A stretch of DNA of 33,708 bases from assembly GCA_905209725.1 (NCBI GenBank), contig CAJLTZ010000018.1, forward strand, positions 1 through 33,708, read 5' to 3'. This document shows, piece by piece, positions 1-8,392 of the stretch. A program made the position numbers and the translations under genes. The DNA is from an uncultured Muribaculaceae bacterium. GTDB taxonomy: Bacteria; Bacteroidota; Bacteroidia; Bacteroidales; Muribaculaceae. Each line of letters begins with the position of its first letter. Position 1 is the first letter of the stretch. The notes below the pieces were generated by a model. The model saw only the letters and a program-made list of their open reading frames with translations, was not told where the DNA came from and ran no database searches.

Positions 1-230
1 CATCAAAAATCGGTCGCCCCTGCATTAACATTTTTTATGGGATGGGGTCTAAATACGCAAGTATATCCTATACCATATGCAATTATAGCCGACATCATCT
101 AACCGGGAACTCGACCAGCCTGTCGCGGCTGTTCAATTTCAAGGCACTACATTTTGTAGCGATGCCATAGGCTATCACTGCAAAATTCAAAATTCAAAAT
201 TACATTCATCGTGCTCTTATGGCGCTGGTT
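1..230. other. Non-coding left edge downstream of the kinase operon
   Basis: No gene is supported here. The plus strand is open from base 1 to a stop at 100-102, too short to assign, though it could be the tail of a gene that begins outside the window. Bases 143-166 can fold into a small hairpin (TACA/TGTA core) without a T-tract. Bases 182-202 hold three tandem AAAATT-type units, which create a TAATTTTG on the minus strand (202-195) that resembles a Bacteroidota -7 box; with no -33 partner checked it may be chance. The first bases contain GGTCGCCCC, which may be half of a palindromic repeat cut by the window edge. Confidence 0.3.
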
Positions 231-1460
231 TCAATCATTATTCAGCTGGATCGCGAAGGTGGTCAGGGAGGTGCCCGGAGTGGTGGCGAGGGTGAAGTGG
301 GCGCGGTGGGCGCGGAGGATGTCGGCAATCAGCATCAAGCCGAGTCCGCGGTCAGGTCGCTTGGTGGAGAAGAAGGGTGTGAATAATTTTGCAGCCGCCT
401 CTTCGATGATCCCTTTGCCATTGTCGGTGACCCGGATTTCAGTGGCGTTTGTGGCGATCTCTATCCTTCCATCTGTTTTCTCGCCAATGCTTTCAGCGGC
501 GTTGCGAACAATGTTGATCATTACCCTCTCCATCAGCATCGGGTCAATCTTTACATTATGACTTAAATTGTCGGGACAGAATGAAACGGTTATATTAGGC
601 GTGGCCTGATTCTGCAGGGTGGGAAGAATTCCTTTCAGCCAGAGGTTGAGGTCAACGGGTTCGGATGTGACGGGCGGGAGTTTTACGATGTCGGCATATC
701 CGCGCACGAAATTTACAAGGTTCGTGCAACTGTTCCGGCTACTTGCCACAGCCTCTGCCACAAAAAGATCATCGCTGTGCATCTCGCCAAGGGTGTCGAG
801 CACTGAAATCACGCTGCCGAGCGTATTGTTAACCTCATGGCCGATGGTGCGGACTATCTTATTGAACATATGTTTTTCGGCGGCTGCAATCTCCTCTGTG
901 AGGCGTTCCACGATTATAAAGCGTCGCTTGAAACCAGTGTCCATAAACCAAAGTCGCGAGATACGGACAATCAGGGCATCGGCAAGGCGTACTGTCTGCG
1001 ACTCGCCATCGGCTACAGACTCGATGGCCTTTGCCAAGGCGGGTGACTGCATAGCGTGCCAGGCGCGGTTGGTCTCGGTTACGTTGCCATCGAAGTCGCA
1101 GATGGCGATGCCAAGAGGGGAGGCGTCAACCACGAGGCTAAGGAAACGGTTCTGTTCCAGATTTTTCAGCCGCTCAGTCTTCATGGAGTCGATGAGGCTA
1201 TTGTAGAGGGTCACCACACGGTCGGCATCTGGCTGGCCGGTGGTACGCAGGCGGCTGCCGAAGTCCTGGTCCTGAAGGAGATACATGCCATTCTCTACAG
1301 CTCGTAAAGGGATGCTCACAGCCCGGTAAAGCAACACGATGAGGAGAAGCATCACAGCGCAGCAACCTGCAATCCAGGGCCACGCCGCTTCGCAACCAGC
1401 GCACACCGCAGTGGCAATCACGAGGGCAATCAATATAATGGTGTACAGTTTGTATCTCAC
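231..1460 (-). CDS. Membrane sensor histidine kinase
   Basis: Sensor kinase of a two-component pair, predicted in the inner membrane. Two hydrophobic segments (about residues 6-22 and 28-47) are separated by only a few residues, so there is almost no periplasmic sensor domain. A HAMP-like linker follows, then a PAS-like region (about 105-195). The phospho-acceptor motif is GHEVNN with His208. The ATPase domain shows NIVRNAAES (N box), DNGKGI (G1) and a GLGL segment (G2). The start is GTG at 1460, 2 nt after the response regulator stop, and no ATG lies nearby in frame. It is the last gene of the export operon. The weak periplasmic domain suggests sensing in the membrane or cytoplasm; the signal is unknown. 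Confidence 0.9.
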   Translation of the reverse strand: MRYKLYTIILIALVIATAVCAGCEAAWPWIAGCCAVMLLLIVLLYRAVSIPLRAVENGMYLLQDQDFGSRLRTTGQPDADRVVTLYNSLIDSMKTERLKNLEQNRFLSLVVDASPLGIAICDFDGNVTETNRAWHAMQSPALAKAIESVADGESQTVRLADALIVRISRLWFMDTGFKRRFIIVERLTEEIAAAEKHMFNKIVRTIGHEVNNTLGSVISVLDTLGEMHSDDLFVAEAVASSRNSCTNLVNFVRGYADIVKLPPVTSEPVDLNLWLKGILPTLQNQATPNITVSFCPDNLSHNVKIDPMLMERVMINIVRNAAESIGEKTDGRIEIATNATEIRVTDNGKGIIEEAAAKLFTPFFSTKRPDRGLGLMLIADILRAHRAHFTLATTPGTSLTTFAIQLNND

Positions 1461-1462
1461 GC

Positions 1463-1999
1463 CTATTTGATTTTGAATTTTTCGAGGCGGCGGTAGAGCG
1501 ACTGGCGGGTGATGCCGAGTTGGCGGGCGGCATCGGTGAGGTTTCCGTCGCAGCGGACCAATGCCGCGCGTATTGCCTCACATTCCATCTCATCCAGAGT
1601 TTCCGTGTGTTCCAGTGCTTCCTTTTCCGCCCGGCTTCCGGCAAGGGCCGTCTTCACCTTGACTATCAGATCCTCATTGCTCCAGGGCTTCGTGATGAAA
1701 TCCACGGCGCCGAAGTTGAGTGCCTCCACCGTGAGCGGAATTGTGCCCCATGCCGTGAGCATAATCACGGGCATATCGGGTCGGAGGATGCGGAATTTGC
1801 GGAGAATCTCGATACCCTGCCGGCCGGTGGTGGTAAGCGTGAGGTTCATGTCGAGTATTGCAAGTTCCACCCGTTCGTCGCGCACAGCCGCGAGTGCCTT
1901 CTCCTCTGTGCCGACCGGCATCGGCTCGAAACCGGCGCGACGAAGGGCAAGGGAAATTGATGTCCTTACGGCATTGTCGTCGTCAACAATAAGAATCAT
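1463..1999 (-). CDS. Response regulator, receiver plus Fis-type HTH, no AAA+ domain
   Basis: A 178-residue response regulator, partner of the adjacent kinase. The receiver domain (about 1-120) has the acidic pocket at Asp6-8, the phospho-acceptor Asp50 in LAILDMN, Thr82 and Lys104. A Fis-type helix-turn-helix (about 135-178, with GNLTDAARQLGITRQSLYRRL) forms the C-terminus. The family usually carries a sigma-54-interacting AAA+ domain between these two parts. It is absent here, giving a RegA/PrrA/ActR-like layout, so activation through sigma-54 is not expected. The gene is followed 2 nt later by the kinase and lies 62 nt downstream of the TolC gene. It probably controls its own export operon; two palindromes upstream of the adaptor gene are candidate binding sites. 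Confidence 0.92.
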   Translation of the reverse strand: MILIVDDDNAVRTSISLALRRAGFEPMPVGTEEKALAAVRDERVELAILDMNLTLTTTGRQGIEILRKFRILRPDMPVIMLTAWGTIPLTVEALNFGAVDFITKPWSNEDLIVKVKTALAGSRAEKEALEHTETLDEMECEAIRAALVRCDGNLTDAARQLGITRQSLYRRLEKFKIK

Positions 2000-2061
2000 A
2001 CTGCAAATTTAATAAATATAACCATCTGGCGCAATTAATTGCATCAGGTTGCTTCGATTAA

Positions 2062-3549
2062 TTACATCCTGCACAGTTTGTCGATGTCAGCGTTTATGTC
2101 TCCGAGATGCTCGTAGTCATAGAGTGTGAGGGAGCGAATCTGATACCAGTAATTCCAAAATTTATAGAGTTCATTGATATATTGGCGTTTGCTTTCATCC
2201 TTCTTGGCCTGGGAGTCGTTGAGGTCGAGGGTGGATATTTTGCCGATGAGGAAAGTCTCGAAATTTGTGCGGTAACGCTGGTCGGCAATCTCATTGGCTC
2301 GTGAGGCGATTGAGAGCTGTTGCTGCTGGTTGCCAAAACGTTCCACAAGCACGAAAAGTTGCTGGTTGAAGTCGAGCGCTTCCTGGCGCAGGCGGCTTTC
2401 GGTGACGCGGCGGTTGCTTTCAGCCACCTTCACCTTGCCAAGACGTTTGCCCCAGTCGAGCAAAGGAATCTCCACACCAATCTCAATCAGCTGGTTGCTC
2501 CTCAATCCGGAATAAGCATCGGCAATCCGGCGGTCGGTGCCGGTAAGGCCCACCTGGACATAAAGATTGATCTGACGCATATCCCCCTTAGCCTTGGCCA
2601 CCTCATAGTCGGCCTCGAGTTGACGACGGCGGATATTGCGGGCGAACTTGTTGTTTTCGAGTGCGCGGGAGAGAGCATCGTCGTAGGTGACATTGGCATC
2701 CGGCACTTTCTCGGGCACCACCGGCACGATATCCACATCCTCGCCTAAATCGAGGAAGGAGCGGAGGGAGAACATATCGCTTTTCAGAGTGCTTTTGCAG
2801 TCGGTGAGGTCTGATTGGGCATCCAGCAGGTTAATCTCCATCTGGCGGAGGTCGTTCTCGCTTATCTGTCCCATCTTGCGCTTCTCCACTGCCACAGAAT
2901 AGAGTTTTGTGGCATTCTCAAGATTCTGCTCGGCGATGGCCAGGTTCTCGCGGCTCATCACCAGAGTGAAGAAATGGTTCACTGTGGAAAGGGCCACATT
3001 CTCCGTGGCGCTAAGGAATGCGGCCTTTGCCTCGGCGAAACGCACCGGCTCGATACGGTTGTCCCATTTGAAGGTATTTACGCCGAAGATGGGTTGCTGG
3101 AGGGTCAAAGCCACGGGCACGGAAAGAAAACGGTTGGAACCTCCCTCCTCGAATTGCCGCATATAGTCGAGCTGAGTGCTGAGGCTGATCTTGCCGCCTG
3201 TAAAGGGAATGTTCTGATTGATGGAGAGTGTGGCTATGGCGTCGAGATTGTGGGTGCGGACGAAACTATATTCGCCGGCCTCATTCATGTAAGAGGTGTA
3301 GCGGTCGTTGTAGGATGGGAGGGTGCCGGCAATCGAGATTTCCGGAAGGAGGTCGGCGCGGTAGCTGCGCCATTGCCAGTAGGCTGTCTTGAGTTCGTCG
3401 AGGGCCACGGCGGCCTCCACGCTCTGCACTCGGGCCATGGCGATGGCGTCGTCGAGTGTCAGCGTGAGCTCGCGCTCTCCCTGTGCGCGGCAAGGGAGAA
3501 GCGCAAGCATCGCTGCAAATAAAGGTATGATGATGCTGAATTTACTCAT
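2062..3549 (-). CDS. TolC-family outer membrane efflux protein
   Basis: Outer membrane channel that would complete the export machine made by the upstream adaptor, ATPase and permeases. From the ATG at 3549 the protein has 495 residues, normal for the family, starting with a signal peptide (MSKFSIIIPLFAAMLALLP, cleavage near RAQ). It shows the two long helical repeats of the family, rich in Gln, Asn, Ala and Leu (for example LAIAEQNLENATKLY and KMGQISENDLRQMEINL). An in-frame ATG at 3609 lies inside the preceding permease gene and would put 20 non-hydrophobic residues before the signal peptide. The 3549 start is one base after the permease stop and is preferred. Confidence 0.9.
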   Translation of the reverse strand: MSKFSIIIPLFAAMLALLPCRAQGERELTLTLDDAIAMARVQSVEAAVALDELKTAYWQWRSYRADLLPEISIAGTLPSYNDRYTSYMNEAGEYSFVRTHNLDAIATLSINQNIPFTGGKISLSTQLDYMRQFEEGGSNRFLSVPVALTLQQPIFGVNTFKWDNRIEPVRFAEAKAAFLSATENVALSTVNHFFTLVMSRENLAIAEQNLENATKLYSVAVEKRKMGQISENDLRQMEINLLDAQSDLTDCKSTLKSDMFSLRSFLDLGEDVDIVPVVPEKVPDANVTYDDALSRALENNKFARNIRRRQLEADYEVAKAKGDMRQINLYVQVGLTGTDRRIADAYSGLRSNQLIEIGVEIPLLDWGKRLGKVKVAESNRRVTESRLRQEALDFNQQLFVLVERFGNQQQQLSIASRANEIADQRYRTNFETFLIGKISTLDLNDSQAKKDESKRQYINELYKFWNYWYQIRSLTLYDYEHLGDINADIDKLCRM

Positions 3550-3550
3550 A

Positions 3551-4792
3551 TCACATGTCTTTGAGAGCCAGGGCCGGGTCGACACGAGTGGCACGGCGCG
3601 CCGGGGCATAGATTCCGCCGATGATGATAAGGCCGAGCGCTACGATGGCAAGCACGAGGCCGACAATCAGTTTGGGCATTTCCACACCCGGCATTCCGAA
3701 CGACTCAAGCATCTCCAGATTGAAAAGACAGAATGTGCCGGGCAGCGCAATCAGCACCGCAACCGCGAGCATGGTCAGTCCCTCGCTAAAGAATCGGGCA
3801 TATATGTTGCCGTTAGTGGCGCCATTCACCTTCCGGATGGCAATCTCGGGGACTCGCTGCTGGGTGCGAAACCAGAAAGTGCCCAGAAATCCAAAGAAAA
3901 TCACAAGCATGATGAATAACGAGCAGATTATGAAATCGCGGATGGCATGGTTGATGACAACATGTGCCTTCTCACGCACTTCACTGATGGGAATCATGCG
4001 CGAAAGGTAGATATTGCCCACCTGCATGTCACTCTCCTTAATCGACTCGATAAACTGCGGGCCTGTGCCGGGCTTCACACGGATGGCTATTATCTGGGCT
4101 TTGTCGGGAGTCATGCCCACATATGCTGTCTTTCCGCCGAGGGGTTCGTAGTCATTGCGTCGCAGGCCAATGGCGGCTGCCATCACCTGATATCTGGAGA
4201 GGGAATCAAATTGGTTGTATACCTCCTTGCCGATGATTTCGGTGGCCTTGGGTTCGCTGGTTTCGATGATCTCACGCTCTCCGATTACCATCCCGCCCCG
4301 ATGAATCATCTCGGCGAGCTGCGAAGGGGTCTCGCCATTGACGCCACGGATCTGAAGCACCTCCATCATCTCAGGCGACATGGGACGCACATTTGCATCA
4401 AATATTTGCTCTTCCTTACCGTCGGGAGTCATGTAGGCGAATCTGTTGCCATAATAATTATAGGAATAGGGCAATGAATTGAACGAGCCGAAGGCAGCCG
4501 CCTCCACATATGGATTGCTCTTGATCTGCGCCATGAGCATTGCCAGGTCGGCCTGCCATACATGGGTGCTGTCGAAAGGCATGTAACCCTCGCTGTCCTG
4601 CTGAAGCCAACCGAATTCTGTGTAATAGATATCATCGAGTTTCTGCCCCGAGGAGTATTTGTGGAGATCGTATATTGAATAAAGTGCTCCGAAAAGATAC
4701 TGCAGGATGAGGGTGACAATCACCAGTTCCAGAATGAGCCAGATGTTGGTTTTCCATTCGCGGAGCATCTGGGCTATAAGTTTGCGTTTCAT
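3551..4792 (-). CDS. ABC transporter permease, MacB/FtsX type (second)
   Basis: Permease of 413 residues with the MacB/FtsX layout: one N-terminal transmembrane helix (about 17-38), a large periplasmic domain (about 40-280) and three C-terminal helices (about 283-308, 335-355 and 375-397), ending in ARRATRVDPALALKDM, the usual family tail. It lacks an ATPase domain and must use the separate ATPase encoded upstream. It and the other permease are related, similar-length half-transporters that probably form a heterodimer. The start at 4792 lies 13 nt beyond the end of a 105-bp inverted-repeat element that separates it from the first permease gene, so its translation is less tightly coupled than elsewhere in the operon. 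Confidence 0.9.
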   Translation of the reverse strand: MKRKLIAQMLREWKTNIWLILELVIVTLILQYLFGALYSIYDLHKYSSGQKLDDIYYTEFGWLQQDSEGYMPFDSTHVWQADLAMLMAQIKSNPYVEAAAFGSFNSLPYSYNYYGNRFAYMTPDGKEEQIFDANVRPMSPEMMEVLQIRGVNGETPSQLAEMIHRGGMVIGEREIIETSEPKATEIIGKEVYNQFDSLSRYQVMAAAIGLRRNDYEPLGGKTAYVGMTPDKAQIIAIRVKPGTGPQFIESIKESDMQVGNIYLSRMIPISEVREKAHVVINHAIRDFIICSLFIMLVIFFGFLGTFWFRTQQRVPEIAIRKVNGATNGNIYARFFSEGLTMLAVAVLIALPGTFCLFNLEMLESFGMPGVEMPKLIVGLVLAIVALGLIIIGGIYAPARRATRVDPALALKDM

Positions 4793-4805
4793 AATCTACA
4801 CTTAT

Positions 4806-4910
4806 TGAAGTTGTCTAAACTAATTTTTATGGTAAGATTTATTAAGATTGCCATAAAGTTTACACATCTTCTGCTTTTTTAGTTTACGTAAATTAGTTTA
4901 GACAACTTCA
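4806..4910. repeat. MITE-like element, copy A, perfect 21-bp terminal inverted repeats
   Basis: A 105-bp element bounded by perfect 21-bp terminal inverted repeats beginning TGAAGTTGTCTAAACTAATT. The same element occurs inverted at 30892-30997, with a 28-base stretch of the core identical (from AAGATTGCCATAAAG to CACATCTTC). Inside, TTATGGTAA pairs with TTGCCATAA, allowing one G-U. The last three bases read on the minus strand are the TGA stop of the upstream permease gene. No clear target-site duplication is visible. It encodes nothing. A miniature inverted-repeat element moved by a transposase elsewhere is the simplest reading; a structured RNA element between genes is the alternative. Confidence 0.8.
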
Positions 4911-6203
4911 TTTATTGTTAATGGCTTCCACCGGGTTGAGGCGAGATGCCTGCCAAGCCGGAATCGAGGCACTGATAATATTGAGGATGAAGCATACGGC
5001 CACGGCTATAAAAATAGTTCCCCAGTTGATTACAGCACTGATGGCTGGCGTAAGTCCCGAGCCTGCGGTCTGCATATCCTCATAAAGGCCGCTGTAGGTG
5101 AGGGCGAACACAATTCCAAGAACCACTCCTACAAGTCCGCCGATGAGGGTGATCAGGAAATTCTCCCAGATGATGTCGGAGATGATTCGCGAGCGGGTGC
5201 AGCCATAGGCACGGCGCACGCCAATCTCGCTGATGCGTTTCCGCATGCGGCTGTGGAGCAGGCTGCTCAGGTTGATGGCTGGCACTGTCAGCAGGATTGC
5301 ATAGAGGATATAGCGGGAGCGGCGTTCGGCGGCGGTGTCGGGGGTGCTGTTGCTGCCGTAAAAATTGCTGGAAATCACCTCCTGATTGAAGGGGGATTCG
5401 TGATAGATTGCCTTCCAGCCCAGCGGATAAAGCTCAGTGTTCAGAATGGCATAGCGTGCCTTCACCTGGTCGCGGATGCTCTGGAAATCGACGTCTTTCT
5501 TCAATAATAGCGCCACGGCAGCATCGCCGAAATATGACTCCCATACATCCTGCTGCTCGGGTGTGGATTGAGGAGCGCTGTATGTGAAGAACACGTCGCC
5601 CGACCCCGTGGTGGCAAGCGCTGAATTGTCTTTCACCACTCCTACCACCGTATATTTCTTATGGTCGAGAAGGATGGGCATGCCGGCCACATCGGTTTTA
5701 CCGAAAGCCTTGCGGGCGGTGTTTTCACTGATCACCACCACAGGGAGCTGCGAGGATGCCTCGTCGGCGGTGAAATATCGCCCGGAGATGAGGGGATGGT
5801 CGAAGATCCTGAAGAAATTAGCATCCACTGCGCGGGCTGTACCTGCCTGGAAACTTTGCGATTCAGTGCCTTTTACAAGAGCCCCGAATGCGCCATGACG
5901 CATGAACGATGTCAATTCCACACCCTCAAGTCCTTCGTAAAGCATTTTTGCCGTATTATAACTTACGCCACCGGAATTGTCGCCGTTTTCGTTCTGTCCG
6001 TTGAAACCATGAAGATGCATGAACTGACCCACCATCAGTCGGTCGCGGCAGCTTTCCGGGGGAAAGGGCACGGTCTTGACACGCGAAGTGATGGCCACGA
6101 TCATAAAGAGGAACACCGACATGGCAGTAGCGATGAAAGTGACGCCGCTGATGAGCGGCTGATTCCGCATGTCGAATATTATCTGACGTATTTTTTGTTT
6201 CAT
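4908..6203 (-). CDS. ABC transporter permease, MacB/FtsX type (first)
   Basis: Permease of 431 residues: an N-terminal helix (about 19-39), a MacB-type periplasmic domain (about 45-295), then three C-terminal helices (about 300-318, 345-368 and 397-418) and the family ending ASRLNPVEAINNK. The motif RISEIGVRRAYGCTRSRI after the second helix is the cytoplasmic coupling region typical of FtsX-fold permeases. It follows the ATPase gene with a 33-nt gap. Its TGA stop codon is formed by the terminal bases of the inverted-repeat element at 4806-4910. The length and ending look natural, so the insertion seems not to have removed coding sequence. Substrate unknown; MacB relatives export peptides, lipoprotein-linked molecules or drugs. 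Confidence 0.9.
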   Translation of the reverse strand: MKQKIRQIIFDMRNQPLISGVTFIATAMSVFLFMIVAITSRVKTVPFPPESCRDRLMVGQFMHLHGFNGQNENGDNSGGVSYNTAKMLYEGLEGVELTSFMRHGAFGALVKGTESQSFQAGTARAVDANFFRIFDHPLISGRYFTADEASSQLPVVVISENTARKAFGKTDVAGMPILLDHKKYTVVGVVKDNSALATTGSGDVFFTYSAPQSTPEQQDVWESYFGDAAVALLLKKDVDFQSIRDQVKARYAILNTELYPLGWKAIYHESPFNQEVISSNFYGSNSTPDTAAERRSRYILYAILLTVPAINLSSLLHSRMRKRISEIGVRRAYGCTRSRIISDIIWENFLITLIGGLVGVVLGIVFALTYSGLYEDMQTAGSGLTPAISAVINWGTIFIAVAVCFILNIISASIPAWQASRLNPVEAINNK

Positions 6204-6236
6204 AGCTGAAAAAATTTAGGAAGAGCATCAGTAAAA

Positions 6237-6911
6237 TCAGCCGATGATTCGGCCGTCGAAGAAGCGCACGATACGGTCGGTTTCGAGCGCCTGCGCCTCA
6301 TTGTGGGTTACCATCACAATGGTGGTTCCATCCTCTTTGTTGAGGCGATGGAGAAGTTCCATCACCTCGGCGCCCATCTTGCTATCGAGGTTGCCGGTGG
6401 GTTCGTCGGCGAGCACAATCTGGGGTTCCCCCACAATGGCGCGGGCTATGGCCACACGCTGGCACTGGCCACCGCTCAACTGAGAGGGGAGATGATGGAT
6501 GCGGTGTGTCATCTCAAGGCGCTCGAGCACTTTCTCCACACGCTCCTTCCGCTGCCGGGCGTTCAGTCCGCTGCGATAGATGAGGGGGAGTTCCACATTG
6601 CCTGCCACATCGAGGGAAGGGATGAGGTGGAAACTCTGGAACACAAAACCGAGGTTGGCATTACGGAAATGCGACAGTTGGCGGTCGGAGAGGTTGTCGC
6701 AGGCCTGGTCGAGGAGGGTCACAGTGCCCTTGGTCGGTTTGTCGAGGAGTCCGATGATATTGAGGAGGGTAGACTTGCCGCAACCGCTGGGACCCATCAC
6801 GCTCACGAATTCCCCCTTGTTGATTTCGAGGTTTACATTTTCGAGAGCGGTGGTCTCGATCTCTTTTGTACGGTACACTTTCTCGATGCCGCTTAATTGA
6901 ATAATAGCCAT
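6237..6911 (-). CDS. ABC transporter ATP-binding protein, MacB/LolD type
   Basis: Stand-alone ATPase of 224 residues, cytoplasmic, powering the two downstream permeases. Walker A is GPSGCGKST (residues 40-48), the signature is LSGGQ followed by CQRVAIARAI, and Walker B is IVLADEPTGNLDS, with the switch His in MVTHN. The GNLDSKMGAEVMELLHRLN stretch and the short length place it in the MacB/LolD/FtsE group rather than with importers. Its ATG at 6911 follows the adaptor stop by 1 nt, so the two are probably translationally coupled. Confidence 0.93.
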   Translation of the reverse strand: MAIIQLSGIEKVYRTKEIETTALENVNLEINKGEFVSVMGPSGCGKSTLLNIIGLLDKPTKGTVTLLDQACDNLSDRQLSHFRNANLGFVFQSFHLIPSLDVAGNVELPLIYRSGLNARQRKERVEKVLERLEMTHRIHHLPSQLSGGQCQRVAIARAIVGEPQIVLADEPTGNLDSKMGAEVMELLHRLNKEDGTTIVMVTHNEAQALETDRIVRFFDGRIIG

Positions 6912-6912
6912 C

Positions 6913-8160
6913 TTATTTAATTTTAAGTTTGGATTTGTTATTGTATTTCTGCATGTCGCTTGTCACTATGCGGTCGCCGGGGCGGAGGCCTTCGAGAATC
7001 TCCACGTAGTCGCGGTTGCTGCTGCCGGTGCGGATGAGGCGCTTACGAAGGATATTGTCGCCGTCAAGCACAAAGACATTATATTCTCCTTCTCCACGGA
7101 AGAAGGCACCGTTTGGCACACGAAGCACCTTGTCCTTATATCCGCAGGAGATATACATCTCGGCGCGGGCACCGGAACGCAGGTGGCTGTCGCGTGGATC
7201 GTCAAGACGCACCACAAACGATACCACTCCCTGCTTTGCCTGAGGTGTGATGTTCGTTACCGTCCCGGTGAGCTGGGCGCCGTTGATGCGCACGTTGACC
7301 GAGGATCCGATCTCCACCTTGTTGCTGCTTGCTTCGGGCACCTCACCCATCACCTTGAAACTGCTGAGGTCGGACACCACGGCGACCCTTTCTCCGGCAC
7401 CTATCCTGCTGCCAAGGTCGGAGACGATGAATGTCAGGATACCATTGATGGGGGAGGGGATGCTGCCTCGCTGCAGTGTCTTGGCCATCATCTCTATGTC
7501 GCGGCCGGCGGTGGTGACATTGAGTTGCTGGCCTCGTTCGGCGGCGGCAGAGCGGAGGCGTTCGTTGCGCAGGCGGGTGCGGAGTTGTTCGAGTTCGAGC
7601 ACACCGGCCTTGTAGGCGGTTTCGGCCTGACGCACGCGGTCGCCGGTGCCGCTGCCGATGCTGTCGAGTCGTCGTTCGTTTCTCACCTCGATGCGCAGAC
7701 GGTTCACATTCATCTCGCTCACCTTGATCTGCATCTCAAGGTCGCTGAGGTTGGTCTTGTTGGTGAGTTCCAGTTGGCGGAGTTCCTGCTGTTGCTGGGT
7801 GCGGGCATCCTGGAGTTTACCGAGGGAAGCCTCTTCCTGTTCGAGGTCGAGTTGAAGGAGCGGCGTACCGGCCTTAACGGAGTCGCCCGGTTGGGCAAAC
7901 ACCTTCAGCACACGTGTCTCCACGGGTGAATTGATAATCTCCTCGTAGGCGGGCACGATGCGTCCGCTGGCAGCAATTGTGATATCGAGCGGGCCCTCCT
8001 CGGCAGTGCCCAGGGTGATGTCAGAGCTCCGCACGGTGGGAGCGATGGAGGAAACCGCCCAAATCAGTGCACCGACGGCAATCACACCGATGGAGCCGAA
8101 GATGATCAGTTTCCTACGTCGCTCACGCTTCAGAACGTTTTTATCTATCTCTCTATCCAT
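6913..8160 (-). CDS. Periplasmic adaptor (membrane fusion) protein, MacA/HlyD type
   Basis: Adaptor of 415 residues linking the inner membrane transporter to the TolC channel. It has one N-terminal membrane helix (about residues 18-37), a lipoyl-like half, a long coiled-coil hairpin (about 95-200, rich in Gln, Glu, Leu and Arg), the second lipoyl half, then beta-barrel and membrane-proximal domains. An upstream in-frame TTG at 8187 would add nine residues. It overlaps the best -7 promoter box (8192-8185), so a transcript from that promoter could not use it. The ATG at 8160, giving MDREID, is therefore chosen. It is the first gene of the leftward operon. Confidence 0.9.
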   Translation of the reverse strand: MDREIDKNVLKRERRRKLIIFGSIGVIAVGALIWAVSSIAPTVRSSDITLGTAEEGPLDITIAASGRIVPAYEEIINSPVETRVLKVFAQPGDSVKAGTPLLQLDLEQEEASLGKLQDARTQQQQELRQLELTNKTNLSDLEMQIKVSEMNVNRLRIEVRNERRLDSIGSGTGDRVRQAETAYKAGVLELEQLRTRLRNERLRSAAAERGQQLNVTTAGRDIEMMAKTLQRGSIPSPINGILTFIVSDLGSRIGAGERVAVVSDLSSFKVMGEVPEASSNKVEIGSSVNVRINGAQLTGTVTNITPQAKQGVVSFVVRLDDPRDSHLRSGARAEMYISCGYKDKVLRVPNGAFFRGEGEYNVFVLDGDNILRKRLIRTGSSNRDYVEILEGLRPGDRIVTSDMQKYNNKSKLKIK

Positions 8161-8184
8161 AGAATTCAAGCAAATTTTCTGATG

Positions 8185-8192
8185 CAAATCTA
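8185..8192 (-). promoter_or_regulatory. Candidate -7 box of the export operon
   Basis: On the minus strand TAGATTTG matches the Bacteroidota -7 consensus TAnnTTTG and would start transcription about 20 nt before the adaptor ATG at 8160. The best TTTG upstream (8211-8208) is only 15 bp away, short of the usual 19-20, so the -33 element is weak. A weak -33 box would suit a promoter that needs an activator. Confidence 0.45.
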
Positions 8193-8221
8193 CAAAGAAA
8201 ATATGCGCAAAAGCAAGCCCT

Positions 8222-8234
8222 GCTGATAATCAGC
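8222..8234. promoter_or_regulatory. Palindrome GCTGATAATCAGC, candidate operator
   Basis: A perfect 13-bp palindrome about 30 bp upstream of the candidate -7 box of the export operon. That places it near -42 to -54 from the likely start of transcription, a usual activator position. The Fis-type regulator encoded in the operon is a plausible ligand; this is inference from position and symmetry only. Confidence 0.35.
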
Positions 8235-8253
8235 ACCTTATAAAACTGCAAAT

Positions 8254-8267
8254 GTCCGAAAACGGAC
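8254..8267. promoter_or_regulatory. Inverted repeat GTCCG-AAAA-CGGAC, candidate operator
   Basis: Two perfect 5-bp arms around AAAA, about 20 bp upstream of the GCTGATAATCAGC palindrome. Dyads of this size and spacing are typical sites for dimeric Fis-type response regulators. It lies at roughly -75 to -88 from the likely start of the export operon and could be an enhancer-like site for its regulator. A role as a small hairpin cannot be excluded. Confidence 0.4.
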
Positions 8268-8360
8268 TGCGAGCAATTTTGAATGTTGAATGTAGCGTCG
8301 GTTCGCCCGGTGTTGCGACTCGCCCGGACTTGTGGCTCGGGCGGCTGTGGGGGCGGGATT

Positions 8361-8392
8361 TTTGCGTTTTATTGCTCTTTTTATTAAATTTG
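8361..8392 (+). promoter_or_regulatory. Promoter-like sequence with no evident gene
   Basis: TTTG at 8361-8364, a 20-bp spacer, then TAAATTTG at 8385-8392: a full match to the Bacteroidota promoter pattern, about 170 bp upstream of the riboswitch promoter. Transcription would start near 8399. The first ATG (8398) opens a frame of only six codons. Downstream are two hairpins, CGACTC/GAGTCG (8426-8445) and TTCCC/GGGAA (8482-8497). It may be a second, upstream promoter of the B12 operon or drive a short RNA. The rest of 8270-8530 shows nothing recognisable. Confidence 0.4.

Noticed and set aside
1..45. Small protein encoded at the left edge on either strand.
   Set aside because: Both frames are only about 30 codons and the GGTCGCCCC sequence looks more like part of a palindromic repeat cut by the edge.
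2815..3522. Long plus-strand open frame of 235 codons opposite the TolC gene.
   Set aside because: The minus-strand frame has signal peptide, family repeats and operon context; the plus-strand frame is its shadow.
4806..4910. Intrinsic terminator between the two permease genes.
   Set aside because: The stem is AT-rich, the loop is over 60 bases and there is no T-tract; a nearly identical copy elsewhere points to a repeat element.
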